Notes under the pieces: generated by a model
Databases searched by the model: none
What the model saw: the letters and a program-made list of their open reading frames with translations, nothing else
What the model was told of the DNA's origin: nothing
Shown here: positions 8,811 to 16,328 of the stretch, piece after piece
Layout of the letters: each line of letters starts with the position of its first letter
Numbering within the stretch: position 1 is the stretch's first letter
Origin: Oceanisphaera sp. IT1-181
GTDB lineage: Bacteria; Pseudomonadota; Gammaproteobacteria; Enterobacterales; Aeromonadaceae
DNA: 64,000 nucleotides
Direction: 5' to 3'
NCBI RefSeq assembly: GCF_033807535.1
Contig: NZ_CP136856.1
Span: 2,537,001 to 2,601,000, forward strand
Made by a program: the position numbers and the translations under genes

Positions 8811-9873
8811 CTAATACCTCAACCACACTGCCTTCTCGAACCTTAACGGTACCGGCGCTGATCACTCGCTCACCGGCTTTAAGGCCGTCGACGACCGTGA
8901 CTTGCTCGCCCATATTACGGCCAATGATCACATCGCGGCGGCTCACTTTGTTTTCTTCATCCACCACATACACATAACGCTGTTGGCCCGCATACAACAG
9001 ACTTTGCACCGGAATTGCCAGCTGCACACTGTTATCGACAGTTAGTGCTACGCGCATCAACATACCGGGTACCAGTGTGTTGTGCGTCTTACCTGGCTTA
9101 GCGTTATCAAGTTGAGAGTTCTCTGGCATCGAGTTATCAAACACTAAACGCACGGTGGCATTTAAACTGTCGCTGTTCACACTTGGCGCCATTACCGCCA
9201 GTTTGCCGCTAAAGGCTTGCTCACCATAGGCATCGCTATAGGCGGTGAGTGTTTCACCCACTTTTACCTTATTAAAATATTTTTCCGGCAAGGCCACATC
9301 CAGCTTTAACTGGCTAATGTCCAATAAGTCGGCCACGGGCTCATTGGCCGCCAACAAGGCGCCCGGTGCCACATCCGTTAAGCCCATCACACCACTAAAG
9401 GGCGCGTGTAAGGTTAAATAAGAAGCCTGTACCTGTGCCGCTGCTAGTTTAGCCTCTGCCATGGCAACGGCAGCTTGTTGTCCATCGACCTCGGTTTGGG
9501 TAACGGCTTTGCGTTGAAACAAGGTGTTGTAGTTTTTGAAAATGCGCTGCGCATCCATGAGTGAAGCTTGCGCTTCTCGCACCTGAGCTTTTGCCGCTCT
9601 GTTATCTAGGCTCAATAACACTTGGCCTTTTTTAACTAATTGGCCTGATTCAAAATGCACCTGCGTGACCCTTGCACTCACTTGCGGTGCTATCGCCACC
9701 TGTTGATTGGCTTTTAAGGTGCCCATGAGTTCGATACTGGCCATCACCGGCAGCTCAGTCACTTCGGCCGTGGTCACCACGGCTTTATATTGGGCCTGTG
9801 TCACCGAAGAAAAGCACACCAATGCCAGCCATAAATAAGGTCGCCATCCAGAGTTATTATTCTTATATTTCAT
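8797..9873 (-). CDS. RND efflux periplasmic adaptor (membrane fusion protein)
   Basis: This 358-residue HlyD/AcrA-type adaptor bridges the RND permease to an outer-membrane channel. A signal sequence (WLALVCFSSVTQAQ) ends near residue 28. A split barrel-sandwich hybrid domain follows (ALMGTLKANQQVAIAPQV; later LHAPFSGVMG), with an alpha-helical hairpin between about residues 105 and 155 and a beta-barrel and membrane-proximal domain (VPGMLMRVALTVDN... then VVDGLKAGERVISAG). It is the first gene of a two-gene operon with the permease. No regulator gene lies immediately upstream. Confidence 0.9.
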   Translation of the reverse strand: MKYKNNNSGWRPYLWLALVCFSSVTQAQYKAVVTTAEVTELPVMASIELMGTLKANQQVAIAPQVSARVTQVHFESGQLVKKGQVLLSLDNRAAKAQVREAQASLMDAQRIFKNYNTLFQRKAVTQTEVDGQQAAVAMAEAKLAAAQVQASYLTLHAPFSGVMGLTDVAPGALLAANEPVADLLDISQLKLDVALPEKYFNKVKVGETLTAYSDAYGEQAFSGKLAVMAPSVNSDSLNATVRLVFDNSMPENSQLDNAKPGKTHNTLVPGMLMRVALTVDNSVQLAIPVQSLLYAGQQRYVYVVDEENKVSRRDVIIGRNMGEQVTVVDGLKAGERVISAGTVKVREGSVVEVLDEDL

Positions 9874-9973
9874 GTTGTTATTATTCCTTATACAAAGCTC
9901 GCCCTAGTGTACCTTGTTCGTGCACCCAAACTATGTCTGGCAGACGGCAAAATGTGACAATATGTGGCTAAAA

Positions 9974-10000
9974 AATAGCGCCGAGCGCCCAGCACCAAGT
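9974..10000 (+). repeat. GC-rich 'atagcgccgagcgcccagc' repeat
   Basis: A plus-strand copy of the same motif found after accA, rseP and pyrH. Here it stands alone in the gap between the adaptor gene and xthA, with no stop codon beside it. Confidence 0.7.
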
Positions 10001-10030
10001 CGTCAGCTAAAAGAAAACACCAAAACCTGC

Positions 10031-10425
10031 AAAACACCCCGCTCTTATGCCGTCATACCGGACCTGATCCGGTATCTTGTTTGGACTTTTGAAGACACCA
10101 AGAGCGAGATCCTGACGTCCGTCAGGAAGACGGCCAAACCACAAAACACCCCGCTCTTATGCCGTCATACCGGACCTGATCCGGTATCTTGTTTGGGCTT
10201 TTAAAGACACCAAGAGCGAGATCCTGACGTCAGTCAGGAAGACGGCCAAACCACAAAACACCTCGTTCTTATGCCGTCATACTGGACCTGATCCGGTATC
10301 TTGTTTGGGCTTTTGAAGACACCAAGAGCGAGATCCTGACGTTCATCAGGAAGGCGGCCAAACCTGCAAAACACCTCGTTCTTATGCCGTCATACATCGG
10401 ACCTGATCCGGTATCTTGCTTTGGC
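10031..10425. repeat. Tandem array of palindromic 112-bp repeat, 3.3 units
   Basis: Units begin with gccgtcatac at 10049, 10161, 10273 and 10386 (periods 112, 112, 113). Each unit contains two hairpins, ataccgga/tccggtat and cctgacg/cgtcagg, enclosed by gccgtc and gacggc arms. Related units occur at 24588-25022, 31507-31613, 33452-33527 and 36490-36955. The array fills most of the 647-bp gap upstream of xthA. No gene is visible there; the ORF crossing it is repeat-derived. Confidence 0.9.
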
Positions 10426-10520
10426 TCTTTGTTTAGCTGGACACTGGGCGCTATGTTTCGCTGGAAGGGCTACTTTCTGCTAGCATAGCGGCATCTTTTT
10501 TGTATCAGGCTTTTATATTT

Positions 10521-11327
10521 ATGAAAGTTATCTCCTTTAATATCAATGGACTTAGGGCGCGTTTGCATCAATTGCAGGCCATTATCGATAAGCATCAACC
10601 GGACGTGATTGGCCTGCAAGAAATCAAGGTGCACGACGAAATGTTCCCGGTAGAAGCGGTAGAGGCCATGGGCTATCAGGTGTACTTTCACGGTCAAAAA
10701 GCCCATTACGGCGTGGCCATGCTGTGCAAGCAAACACCGTTGGAAATCCGCAAGGGCTTTCCCGGTGATGAAGAAGATGCCCAGCGACGCATGATCATGG
10801 GCCGCTTTGCCCGCCCCGATGGCAGTGAAGTCACCATCTTAAATGGCTATTTTCCGCAAGGTGAAAACCGCAAGCACGAGACTAAGTTTCCGGCCAAGGC
10901 GCGTTTTTATGAAGACTTGCAAGCCTACCTCACCGAGTATCACACCCCAGATCAAGCGGTGATCGTGATGGGTGATGTGAATATCTCGCATACGGATTTA
11001 GATATCGGCATTGGTGAGCCCAACCGTAAACGCTGGTTGCGTGATGGTAAGTGCTCATTTTTACCGGAAGAGCGGGAATGGATGGAGAGCCTGCTGAGCT
11101 GGGGCTTAACCGATACGTGGCGCTTGCAAAACCCTGAGCAGACCGAGCAATATTCGTGGTTTGATTATCGCAGTCGCGGCTTTGATGATAACCGCGGCCT
11201 GCGTATCGACTTAGTATTGGCCACCCAGCCATTAATCGAGCAATTGCTGGAAACCGGCATCGACTACGAATTACGCGGCATCGAAAAGCCTTCCGATCAT
11301 GCACCGATCTGGGCGACGTTTAAGTAA
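10521..11327 (+). CDS. xthA: Exodeoxyribonuclease III
   Basis: XthA is the main AP endonuclease and 3'-repair exonuclease of base-excision repair. The 268-residue length equals E. coli XthA. Catalytic motifs of the EEP fold are present: SFNINGLRAR at the N-terminus, LQEIK (Mg-binding Glu near residue 34), GDVNISHTDLDIG (Asp/Asn near 151-153), LRIDLVLAT and the terminal SDHAPIW with the catalytic His. A longer frame begins at 10500, but MKVISFNINGL at 10521 is the family N-terminus. The ribosome-binding site is weak. The gene stands alone, flanked on both sides by repeat arrays. Confidence 0.95.
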   Translation: MKVISFNINGLRARLHQLQAIIDKHQPDVIGLQEIKVHDEMFPVEAVEAMGYQVYFHGQKAHYGVAMLCKQTPLEIRKGFPGDEEDAQRRMIMGRFARPDGSEVTILNGYFPQGENRKHETKFPAKARFYEDLQAYLTEYHTPDQAVIVMGDVNISHTDLDIGIGEPNRKRWLRDGKCSFLPEEREWMESLLSWGLTDTWRLQNPEQTEQYSWFDYRSRGFDDNRGLRIDLVLATQPLIEQLLETGIDYELRGIEKPSDHAPIWATFK

Positions 11328-11362
11328 CTTATTCTGATGCGTAAAGGGTGAATGGTGAATGT

Positions 11363-11650
11363 GGATTGCCGCGTCGTTGCACTCCTCGCAATGACCAAGG
11401 TTAGGATTTGGCTCTGGCCTTTCTTATTCCGTCTTTGCGAGCGTAGCGCGGCAATCTATACCACAACGGCGCGGTACATAACTATGGATTGCCGCGTCGT
11501 TGCACTCCTCGCAATGACCAAGGTTAGGATTTGGCTCTGGCCTTTCTTATTCCGTCTTTGCGAGCGTAGCGCGGCAATCCATGCTACAACGGCGCGGTAC
11601 ATAACCATGGATTGCCGCGTCGTTGCACTCCTCGCAAGGACCAAGGTTAG
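11363..11650. repeat. Tandem REP-type repeat, 123-bp period, 2.3 units
   Basis: Units starting ggattgccgcg occur at 11363, 11486 and 11609, exactly 123 bp apart. Each pairs gattgccgcg...cctcgcaatga with tttgcgagcgtagcgcggcaatc in inverted order. This fills the gap between the convergent xthA and tilS genes. The third unit runs into the tilS stop codon, and ORFs in this stretch are repeat artefacts. Confidence 0.9.
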
Positions 11651-12981
11651 GGCTTACCTTCCGGCTTTACTTCCCACTCTATACGCCAGCCTGCTTGATC
11701 GGGCTTGGGAACATAGGCTTGGCTGACGAATAAGCCTGGAATAGCCACTAGGTTTTCTCTTTGGAGCAAAAGCGGCATTTGGCTGCGCTGCCAAGGCGGC
11801 ACTGCGTATTCTTGCCACAGCTTCTTTAACGGTCGCGAGCCAGCACGCCCTTGGGGCTGAGCTCTTAGGCCACTGATATTAAAGCTCAGCTGCAACTGGC
11901 TGATATCAAGCTCAGCGATTAAATCTGCCTCTTGCTCTACCCAGCTCAGGCGTAACCGCCCCACTCCAGCATCTTGCCAAAGTTCTGCTTTTAACTGTAA
12001 TAACGCAATGGGCTGGCCCGCTTTTTGGGGCACATAAAGCACACCTTGATAACGGCATATTCGAGAAGCGTCTAACCGTACTTCTGGGCTCGCATCTGGC
12101 CGCGCCAAGGCCACTTCTTGCCAGATAGCGTGTAATTGCGCGCGACTGGGGTGCACATTATGTTGCTGCAACCAATGTCGCAGCACATTATGGCGCCGCG
12201 CTACGCTTAGCGCTGTTAAGCCGGCTATGTTCAAGCCACCCGCCTCGTTCAACAACGCAGGTAAATCACACTCGGCCCACTCTTGTGCCAATTGCAGTTG
12301 CTCGGCACACAACTCGGCACTGCGCGACAAGGTCTCATTAAAAGACGGCCACTGCGCTAATAGCGTTGGCAAGATGCGATTACGTAAGAAGTTACGGTCG
12401 AAGTTATTATCGCTATTACTGGGGTCTTCTATCCAGCTTAAGCCCTGTTCTGTGGCGTAAGCTTCTAAAGATTGGCGCGAACATGACAATAGCGGCCGCC
12501 ACTGTTGATTCTGCTTTCGCTCACAGCCAAAGGGCTTGCGCTCTGGCATGGCCGCCAGACCTTTAATGCCAGCGCCACGCTTAAGCGCCAGCAACAAGGT
12601 TTCCGCTTGATCGTCCAGATGGTGGCCGGTGAGTAAAATATCATTAGGCTGCATGGCATCACCCAAGGCTTGATAACGCGCCTCGCGTGCCGCCGCTTCT
12701 AGGCTCACTCTGGGCCCGAGCACCACTTGTACCGCTTCGGTCACACAAGCCACGCCTAACGCTGCAGCAACCTCAGCACAATGTGCTGGCCAATCTTTGG
12801 CGGCGTCTTGCAAGCCATGAGCAATGTGTACGGCGCGAATATTAATGCCGCGCTCTTTAGCAAACTGAGCCGCCAGTGCTAATAAGACCGTCGAGTCTAG
12901 CCCACCACTAAAGGCCACCACCAATGAATGGACAGGCGTTAAGCCACGCATCTGGCGGCAAAAAACAGGATAGAGATCCAT
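11647..12981 (-). CDS. tilS: tRNA(Ile)-lysidine synthase
   Basis: TilS attaches lysine to C34 of the CAU-anticodon tRNA-Ile, so that it reads AUA. The 444-residue protein has the PP-loop signature SGGLDST near residue 26, followed by GHHLDDQAETLLLALKRGAG, the ATP/tRNA-binding signature of the family, near residues 118-137. Substrate-binding and C-terminal domains complete the protein (GSRPLKKLWQEYAVPPWQR). The gene is essential in most bacteria. In E. coli tilS also lies downstream of accA; here a LoiP-like gene and 1.3 kb of repeats separate them. Its last residues (VKPEGKP) are encoded where the downstream repeat begins. Confidence 0.95.
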   Translation of the reverse strand: MDLYPVFCRQMRGLTPVHSLVVAFSGGLDSTVLLALAAQFAKERGINIRAVHIAHGLQDAAKDWPAHCAEVAAALGVACVTEAVQVVLGPRVSLEAAAREARYQALGDAMQPNDILLTGHHLDDQAETLLLALKRGAGIKGLAAMPERKPFGCERKQNQQWRPLLSCSRQSLEAYATEQGLSWIEDPSNSDNNFDRNFLRNRILPTLLAQWPSFNETLSRSAELCAEQLQLAQEWAECDLPALLNEAGGLNIAGLTALSVARRHNVLRHWLQQHNVHPSRAQLHAIWQEVALARPDASPEVRLDASRICRYQGVLYVPQKAGQPIALLQLKAELWQDAGVGRLRLSWVEQEADLIAELDISQLQLSFNISGLRAQPQGRAGSRPLKKLWQEYAVPPWQRSQMPLLLQRENLVAIPGLFVSQAYVPKPDQAGWRIEWEVKPEGKP

Positions 12982-13060
12982 AATAAACCTTTAAAAGAGC
13001 GGTTAGCCAACATAATAGTGGGACACGGTTCTCTATTCGCAGCCCATATATTGCACCCAT

Positions 13061-13101
13061 GTAGTCGCGTGCTTTAGCCGCGAAAACCTGCGCAGCAGGT
13101 T
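13061..13101. repeat. Paired short hairpins upstream of tilS
   Basis: The sequence gtagtcgcgtgctttagccgcg is followed at once by the perfect palindrome aacctgcgcagcaggtt (13085-13101). The layout resembles a REP element. It lies between tilS and the terminator of the loiP-like gene. Confidence 0.5.
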
Positions 13102-13146
13102 CTGATGCACAAAGCTTACAAGATACATCACCGCCTGTCGGCCTAA

Positions 13147-13178
13147 TACAAAAACACCGGATCTAGGATCCGGTGTTT
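13147..13178 (-). terminator. Terminator after the loiP-like gene
   Basis: The 12-bp perfect arms aaacaccggatc and gatccggtgttt have a 3-nt loop. On the minus strand the stem runs into a TTTTTG tract. It separates the protease gene from tilS and could also act in the other direction. Confidence 0.8.
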
Positions 13179-13254
13179 ATCTTACCACTTCAAGCATAAG
13201 GCTGGCTGTTAGGTCTTATCTCATACCCTTCTCGCCTCGCTCTTCAATTGCTTG

Positions 13255-14004
13255 TTAGCGACAGCTAGCATTAGCAGCGGCGTCGCGTACTAAATCAATG
13301 CGCTTATTGGTCGCGGGGTGGCTAGAAAAAAGCCCGCCACCGTTACCAGAGTTCTGCATCAGAATTTGTTGCGCGCGCATGGCTGCATAAGGATCCATGC
13401 GCTGCTGGCATAATACTTCTACCCCATACACATCTGCTTGCAGCTCGTCCTTTTGTGAGAACTGCGCGCCTAAAAATTGGCTACCCAGCTCCGCATAGTC
13501 AGAGCTCGCCAAGGCACCAATGGTGCCACCAGCGGCAGACGCCGCCTGACGGGCGGCCGCGGTGAGATACGCGGTCTTAAACTGGCCTAGAGTATGCTCA
13601 TATTTGATGTGTGCCACTTCATGGCCGATCACCGCCATCAGCTCGTCGTCTTTCATCACATCCATCAAGCCAGAGTAAACGCGCACCGTGCCATCAGGCA
13701 TAGCAAAGGCGTTAATTTCTTTGTCTAAATAGACTTTAAAATTCAGCGGCGTACCGTCAATTTGTGTCAGGCCTTGGGTCACCTTGGCTAAACGTTGGCT
13801 GTAAGCATTGTTAGCGGGCGCGACTTTATTATCGGCATCCATTTTTTGGGCTGCTAGGCTAGCCTGAGCTTGGAGCTCCGTTTTGCTAATGGTCATGCCT
13901 TGAAACGCGGTTAAGCCGGCACCCAACAACTGGCCGCCATCGTCGGCAACGCAACCACTTAAACTTAAAGTGAGAATACTGGCAGCTATCAGTGTTTTTT
14001 TCAT
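13255..14004 (-). CDS. loiP: M48-family metalloprotease lipoprotein (LoiP/YggG-like)
   Basis: The 249-residue protein is a lipoprotein: the signal peptide ends in the lipobox LSGC, with Cys at residue 18. A zinc-metalloprotease domain follows, with the HEVAH motif near residue 128 and a third ligand in KDELQADVYGVEVL (Glu). Length and layout match E. coli LoiP (252 residues), an outer-membrane-associated protease that cleaves between Phe-Phe pairs and works with BepA in envelope quality control. A single-gene unit is indicated by its own terminator. The assignment to LoiP rather than another short M48 lipoprotein is by similarity of size and sequence feel. Confidence 0.8.
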   Translation of the reverse strand: MKKTLIAASILTLSLSGCVADDGGQLLGAGLTAFQGMTISKTELQAQASLAAQKMDADNKVAPANNAYSQRLAKVTQGLTQIDGTPLNFKVYLDKEINAFAMPDGTVRVYSGLMDVMKDDELMAVIGHEVAHIKYEHTLGQFKTAYLTAAARQAASAAGGTIGALASSDYAELGSQFLGAQFSQKDELQADVYGVEVLCQQRMDPYAAMRAQQILMQNSGNGGGLFSSHPATNKRIDLVRDAAANASCR

Positions 14005-14169
14005 GTCTCTTAAACCTCTTGCGTATCACGGAAGCTGTATAACAGAGCAAAATATCGGGCGAGTCAATCAATCATTGTCTAAGGGCACCTTGGCTTTGAT
14101 GGCTAATCTGCATCAGGCGGCGCGGATGAACAGCCTAATGATACAAATCATTGCACTACATCAGCAATG

Positions 14170-15290
14170 GTAACGAAGGAAGTAGACCTAGCGGCAGCAA
14201 CACGAAAGGCAGCTTAGTTAGCACTTAGGGTAATAATCCGATATTGCAGTGACCCATTAAAGCAAGCGCAGCACTACATCTGCCCCCCGTGTTACGGGTA
14301 CTGCTTACCTAATGGGCAGGCAACCCCCAACTTTGCCACGACATAAGATGTCATAAGTAATGCTGCGGAACTAACGTGAATTTTGCGCAGCTTGCTCTCC
14401 TTAAAAATTCAAGACTCCTTCGCCACTGTCTTAGCGCTTGGTTTTGACCTTGTAGGTGCAAATTTATTCAGCACGGTTTGGAATTTTGCTTTAGGTTTGG
14501 CTCTAAAACTAACCAGCTACGCTGGCCCGGCGAATAAATTGCCGGCTACGGGGTATGGTATCTTTCGTAGGTGGACGTCTCTTTGGCGAAGAGAGCTTCG
14601 CCGCAGTTTGGAGCTTGGCTATCCACAGCAGTTATGGCGGACTGCTTAAGTAATGCTGCGTAACTTATGTGGAAGTATCCAACCATATGGCTTAGTAGTG
14701 TTGGCTCCGGAGCGTTATATATCCACACCTGTTATGCCGGATTACTTAAGTAATCACGCATAACTTATGTGGTTGTATGCTACTGCCCAACTTGGCAAAG
14801 AAAAAACGTAACACTTAAACCTATTTTTGCCATGTCTTAGCGCTTGGTTTTGACCTTGTAGATACTCTGCTGGACGTCAAGATTTTATATCCAGCTACGC
14901 TGGTCCGGCAAATAAATTTCCGACTACTAAGTGCCTATCTATTGTAGGGTGGCCGTCTCTTCAGCGAAGAGGACTTCGCCACAGTTTTCTATGCCCTTAA
15001 AACATCCTGCTTCGCAGGACCGGCGAATAAATTACCGGCTACGAAGTGCCTATCTTTTGTAGGTGCCCTTGTTTTCGGTAAAGAGTATTCAGCACGGTTT
15101 GGAATTTGGCTTTAGGTTTGGCTCTAAAACTAACCAGCTACGCTGGCTGCTGAAAAACCATCTCGAAAGGTCAACAGATCCTAGAAACCCACACCCGATC
15201 CTGACTTACGTCAGGATGACGGCAGGCATTTTCTCCTGCGACGAAATGCGAGAATAAATGTTCGCCTACAAAGCCCGAATACAAAAAAGG
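14170..15290. repeat. 1.1-kb mosaic of repeats with no gene
   Basis: No credible coding sequence was found between the loiP-like gene and accA. The stretch is built of repeated pieces. An inverted repeat, cccatta...taatggg, spans 14253-14316. A 58-bp block beginning tcagcacggtttggaatt occurs at 14468-14525 and again at 15089-15146 with nearly identical sequence. A block gtcttagcgcttggttttgaccttgtag occurs near 14430 and 14835. Several 'ggcgaataaatt...' hairpins and one MITE-like unit (14645-14750) complete it. ORFs crossing it are artefacts. Confidence 0.8.
14645..14750. mobile_element. 106-bp MITE-like element, copy A
   Basis: The ends are the inverted repeats cttaagtaat and attacttaag. The inside, with taacttatgtggaag on the left and tccacacctgttatg on the right, aligns along its length with the element at 41159-41261. 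Partial copies flank it on both sides: a right-half match at about 14620-14654 and a left-half match at 14752-14778. Confidence 0.6.
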
Positions 15291-15293
15291 CGT

Positions 15294-15325
15294 AAAAAAA
15301 AGCACCGAGCTTGTGGGCTCGGTGC
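15294..15325 (-). terminator. Terminator of the accA end of the operon
   Basis: The 9-bp arms gcaccgagc and gctcggtgc enclose a 6-nt loop. On the minus strand they are followed by eight T residues. The hairpin lies 44 nt downstream of the accA stop and probably ends transcription of the lpx-dnaE-accA block. Confidence 0.85.
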
Positions 15326-15339
15326 ATCTCTTTAGCTCG

Positions 15340-15368
15340 GTGCTTAGCGCTGGGCGCTCGGCGCTATA
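15340..15368 (-). repeat. 'atagcgccgagcgcccagc' repeat abutting the accA stop
   Basis: On the minus strand the motif begins 3-6 nt after the accA stop codon, between it and the terminator hairpin. Its placement matches the copies after rseP and pyrH. Confidence 0.75.
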
Positions 15369-16319
15369 TTAGCAATAACCGAAGCCCATCAGGCGCTGGT
15401 AGCGTTGCTCTAACAGCGTGCTTTGGTCCAGCTTATCCAAGTCAGCCAAATCGCTCAGCAAACGCGCTTTTAATGATTTAGCAGCTAATAACGGATTGCC
15501 GTGGGCGCCACCAATGGGCTCGTCCACTATGCTATCGATTAATTTCAGCTCATGAATACGCTTAGCGGTAATGCCCATGGCTTCGGCGGCGAGTGAGGCT
15601 TTATCGGCGCTCTTCCACAAGATAGATGCACAACCTTCAGGAGAGATAACTGAGTAGGTCGAATATTGCATCATGTTCACACGGTCACCCACACCAATGG
15701 CCAAAGCACCACCTGAGCCACCTTCACCAATCACGGTGCAGATAATCGGCACTTTTAAGCCCGACATCACTTTTAGGTTACGCGCAATCGCTTCGCTCTG
15801 ACCGCGCTCTTCGGCGCCCACACCTGGGTATGCACCTGGGGTGTCGATAAAGGTCAAAATTGGCATGTTAAAGCGCTCGGCCATTTCCATCAGGCGCAAA
15901 GCTTTACGATAACCTTCTGGGCGTGGCATACCAAAGTTACGACGGATCTTTTCTTTGGTTTCACGGCCTTTTTGCTGACCAATCACCATCACCGGACGAC
16001 CATCGATGCGCGCAATGCCGCCCACCATGGCTTTATCGTCGGCGTAAGCGCGGTCGCCGGCCAGTTCGTCAAACTCATCAAAAATGTGTTCGATGTAATC
16101 CAGCGTATGAGGACGAGCAGGATGACGCGCTAATTGCGAGATCTGCCATGAGCCTAAGTTACTGAACACTTTTTTGGTCAGTTCTTCACGCTTAACTTCT
16201 AAACGGCTGACTTCTTCGTCGAGATCCACCGCATCGCCTTCGTTTACGTGACGCAGCTCTTCGATCTGAGCTTGCAGCTCAGCAATCGGTTGTTCAAAAT
16301 CCAGAAAATGCTGGTTCAT
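15369..16319 (-). CDS. accA: Acetyl-CoA carboxylase carboxyltransferase subunit alpha
   Basis: AccA pairs with AccD to transfer the carboxyl group from biotin to acetyl-CoA, the first step of fatty-acid synthesis. The 316-residue length is standard (E. coli 319). An N-terminal coiled coil (AELQAQIEELRHVNEGD) precedes the crotonase-type core. The core shows GRPVMVIGQQKGR, TFIDTPGAYPGVGAEERGQ and GEGGSGGALAIGVGDRVNMM, the acyl-CoA oxyanion-hole region. It starts 9 nt after the dnaE stop, so it is the last gene of the leftward operon. Confidence 0.97.
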   Translation of the reverse strand: MNQHFLDFEQPIAELQAQIEELRHVNEGDAVDLDEEVSRLEVKREELTKKVFSNLGSWQISQLARHPARPHTLDYIEHIFDEFDELAGDRAYADDKAMVGGIARIDGRPVMVIGQQKGRETKEKIRRNFGMPRPEGYRKALRLMEMAERFNMPILTFIDTPGAYPGVGAEERGQSEAIARNLKVMSGLKVPIICTVIGEGGSGGALAIGVGDRVNMMQYSTYSVISPEGCASILWKSADKASLAAEAMGITAKRIHELKLIDSIVDEPIGGAHGNPLLAAKSLKARLLSDLADLDKLDQSTLLEQRYQRLMGFGYC

Positions 16320-16328
16320 AGGACCCCT

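Noticed and set aside
9914..10204. A 96-codon plus-strand ORF upstream of xthA
   Set aside because: It lies within the tandem 112-bp repeats; the protein repeats itself (VIPDLIRYLVWTFEDTKSE) and has no ribosome-binding site.
10031..10425. Possible CRISPR array
   Set aside because: The repeating unit is over 100 bp with no unique spacers, is palindromic throughout, and no cas genes are present.
11352..11726. A 124-codon ORF after xthA
   Set aside because: It is the translation of REP-type repeats (MDCRVVALLAMTKV repeated) and runs into tilS antisense.
14383..15257. ORFs of 60-88 codons in the loiP-accA gap
   Set aside because: They are made of duplicated repeat blocks on both strands, without conserved domains or start signals.
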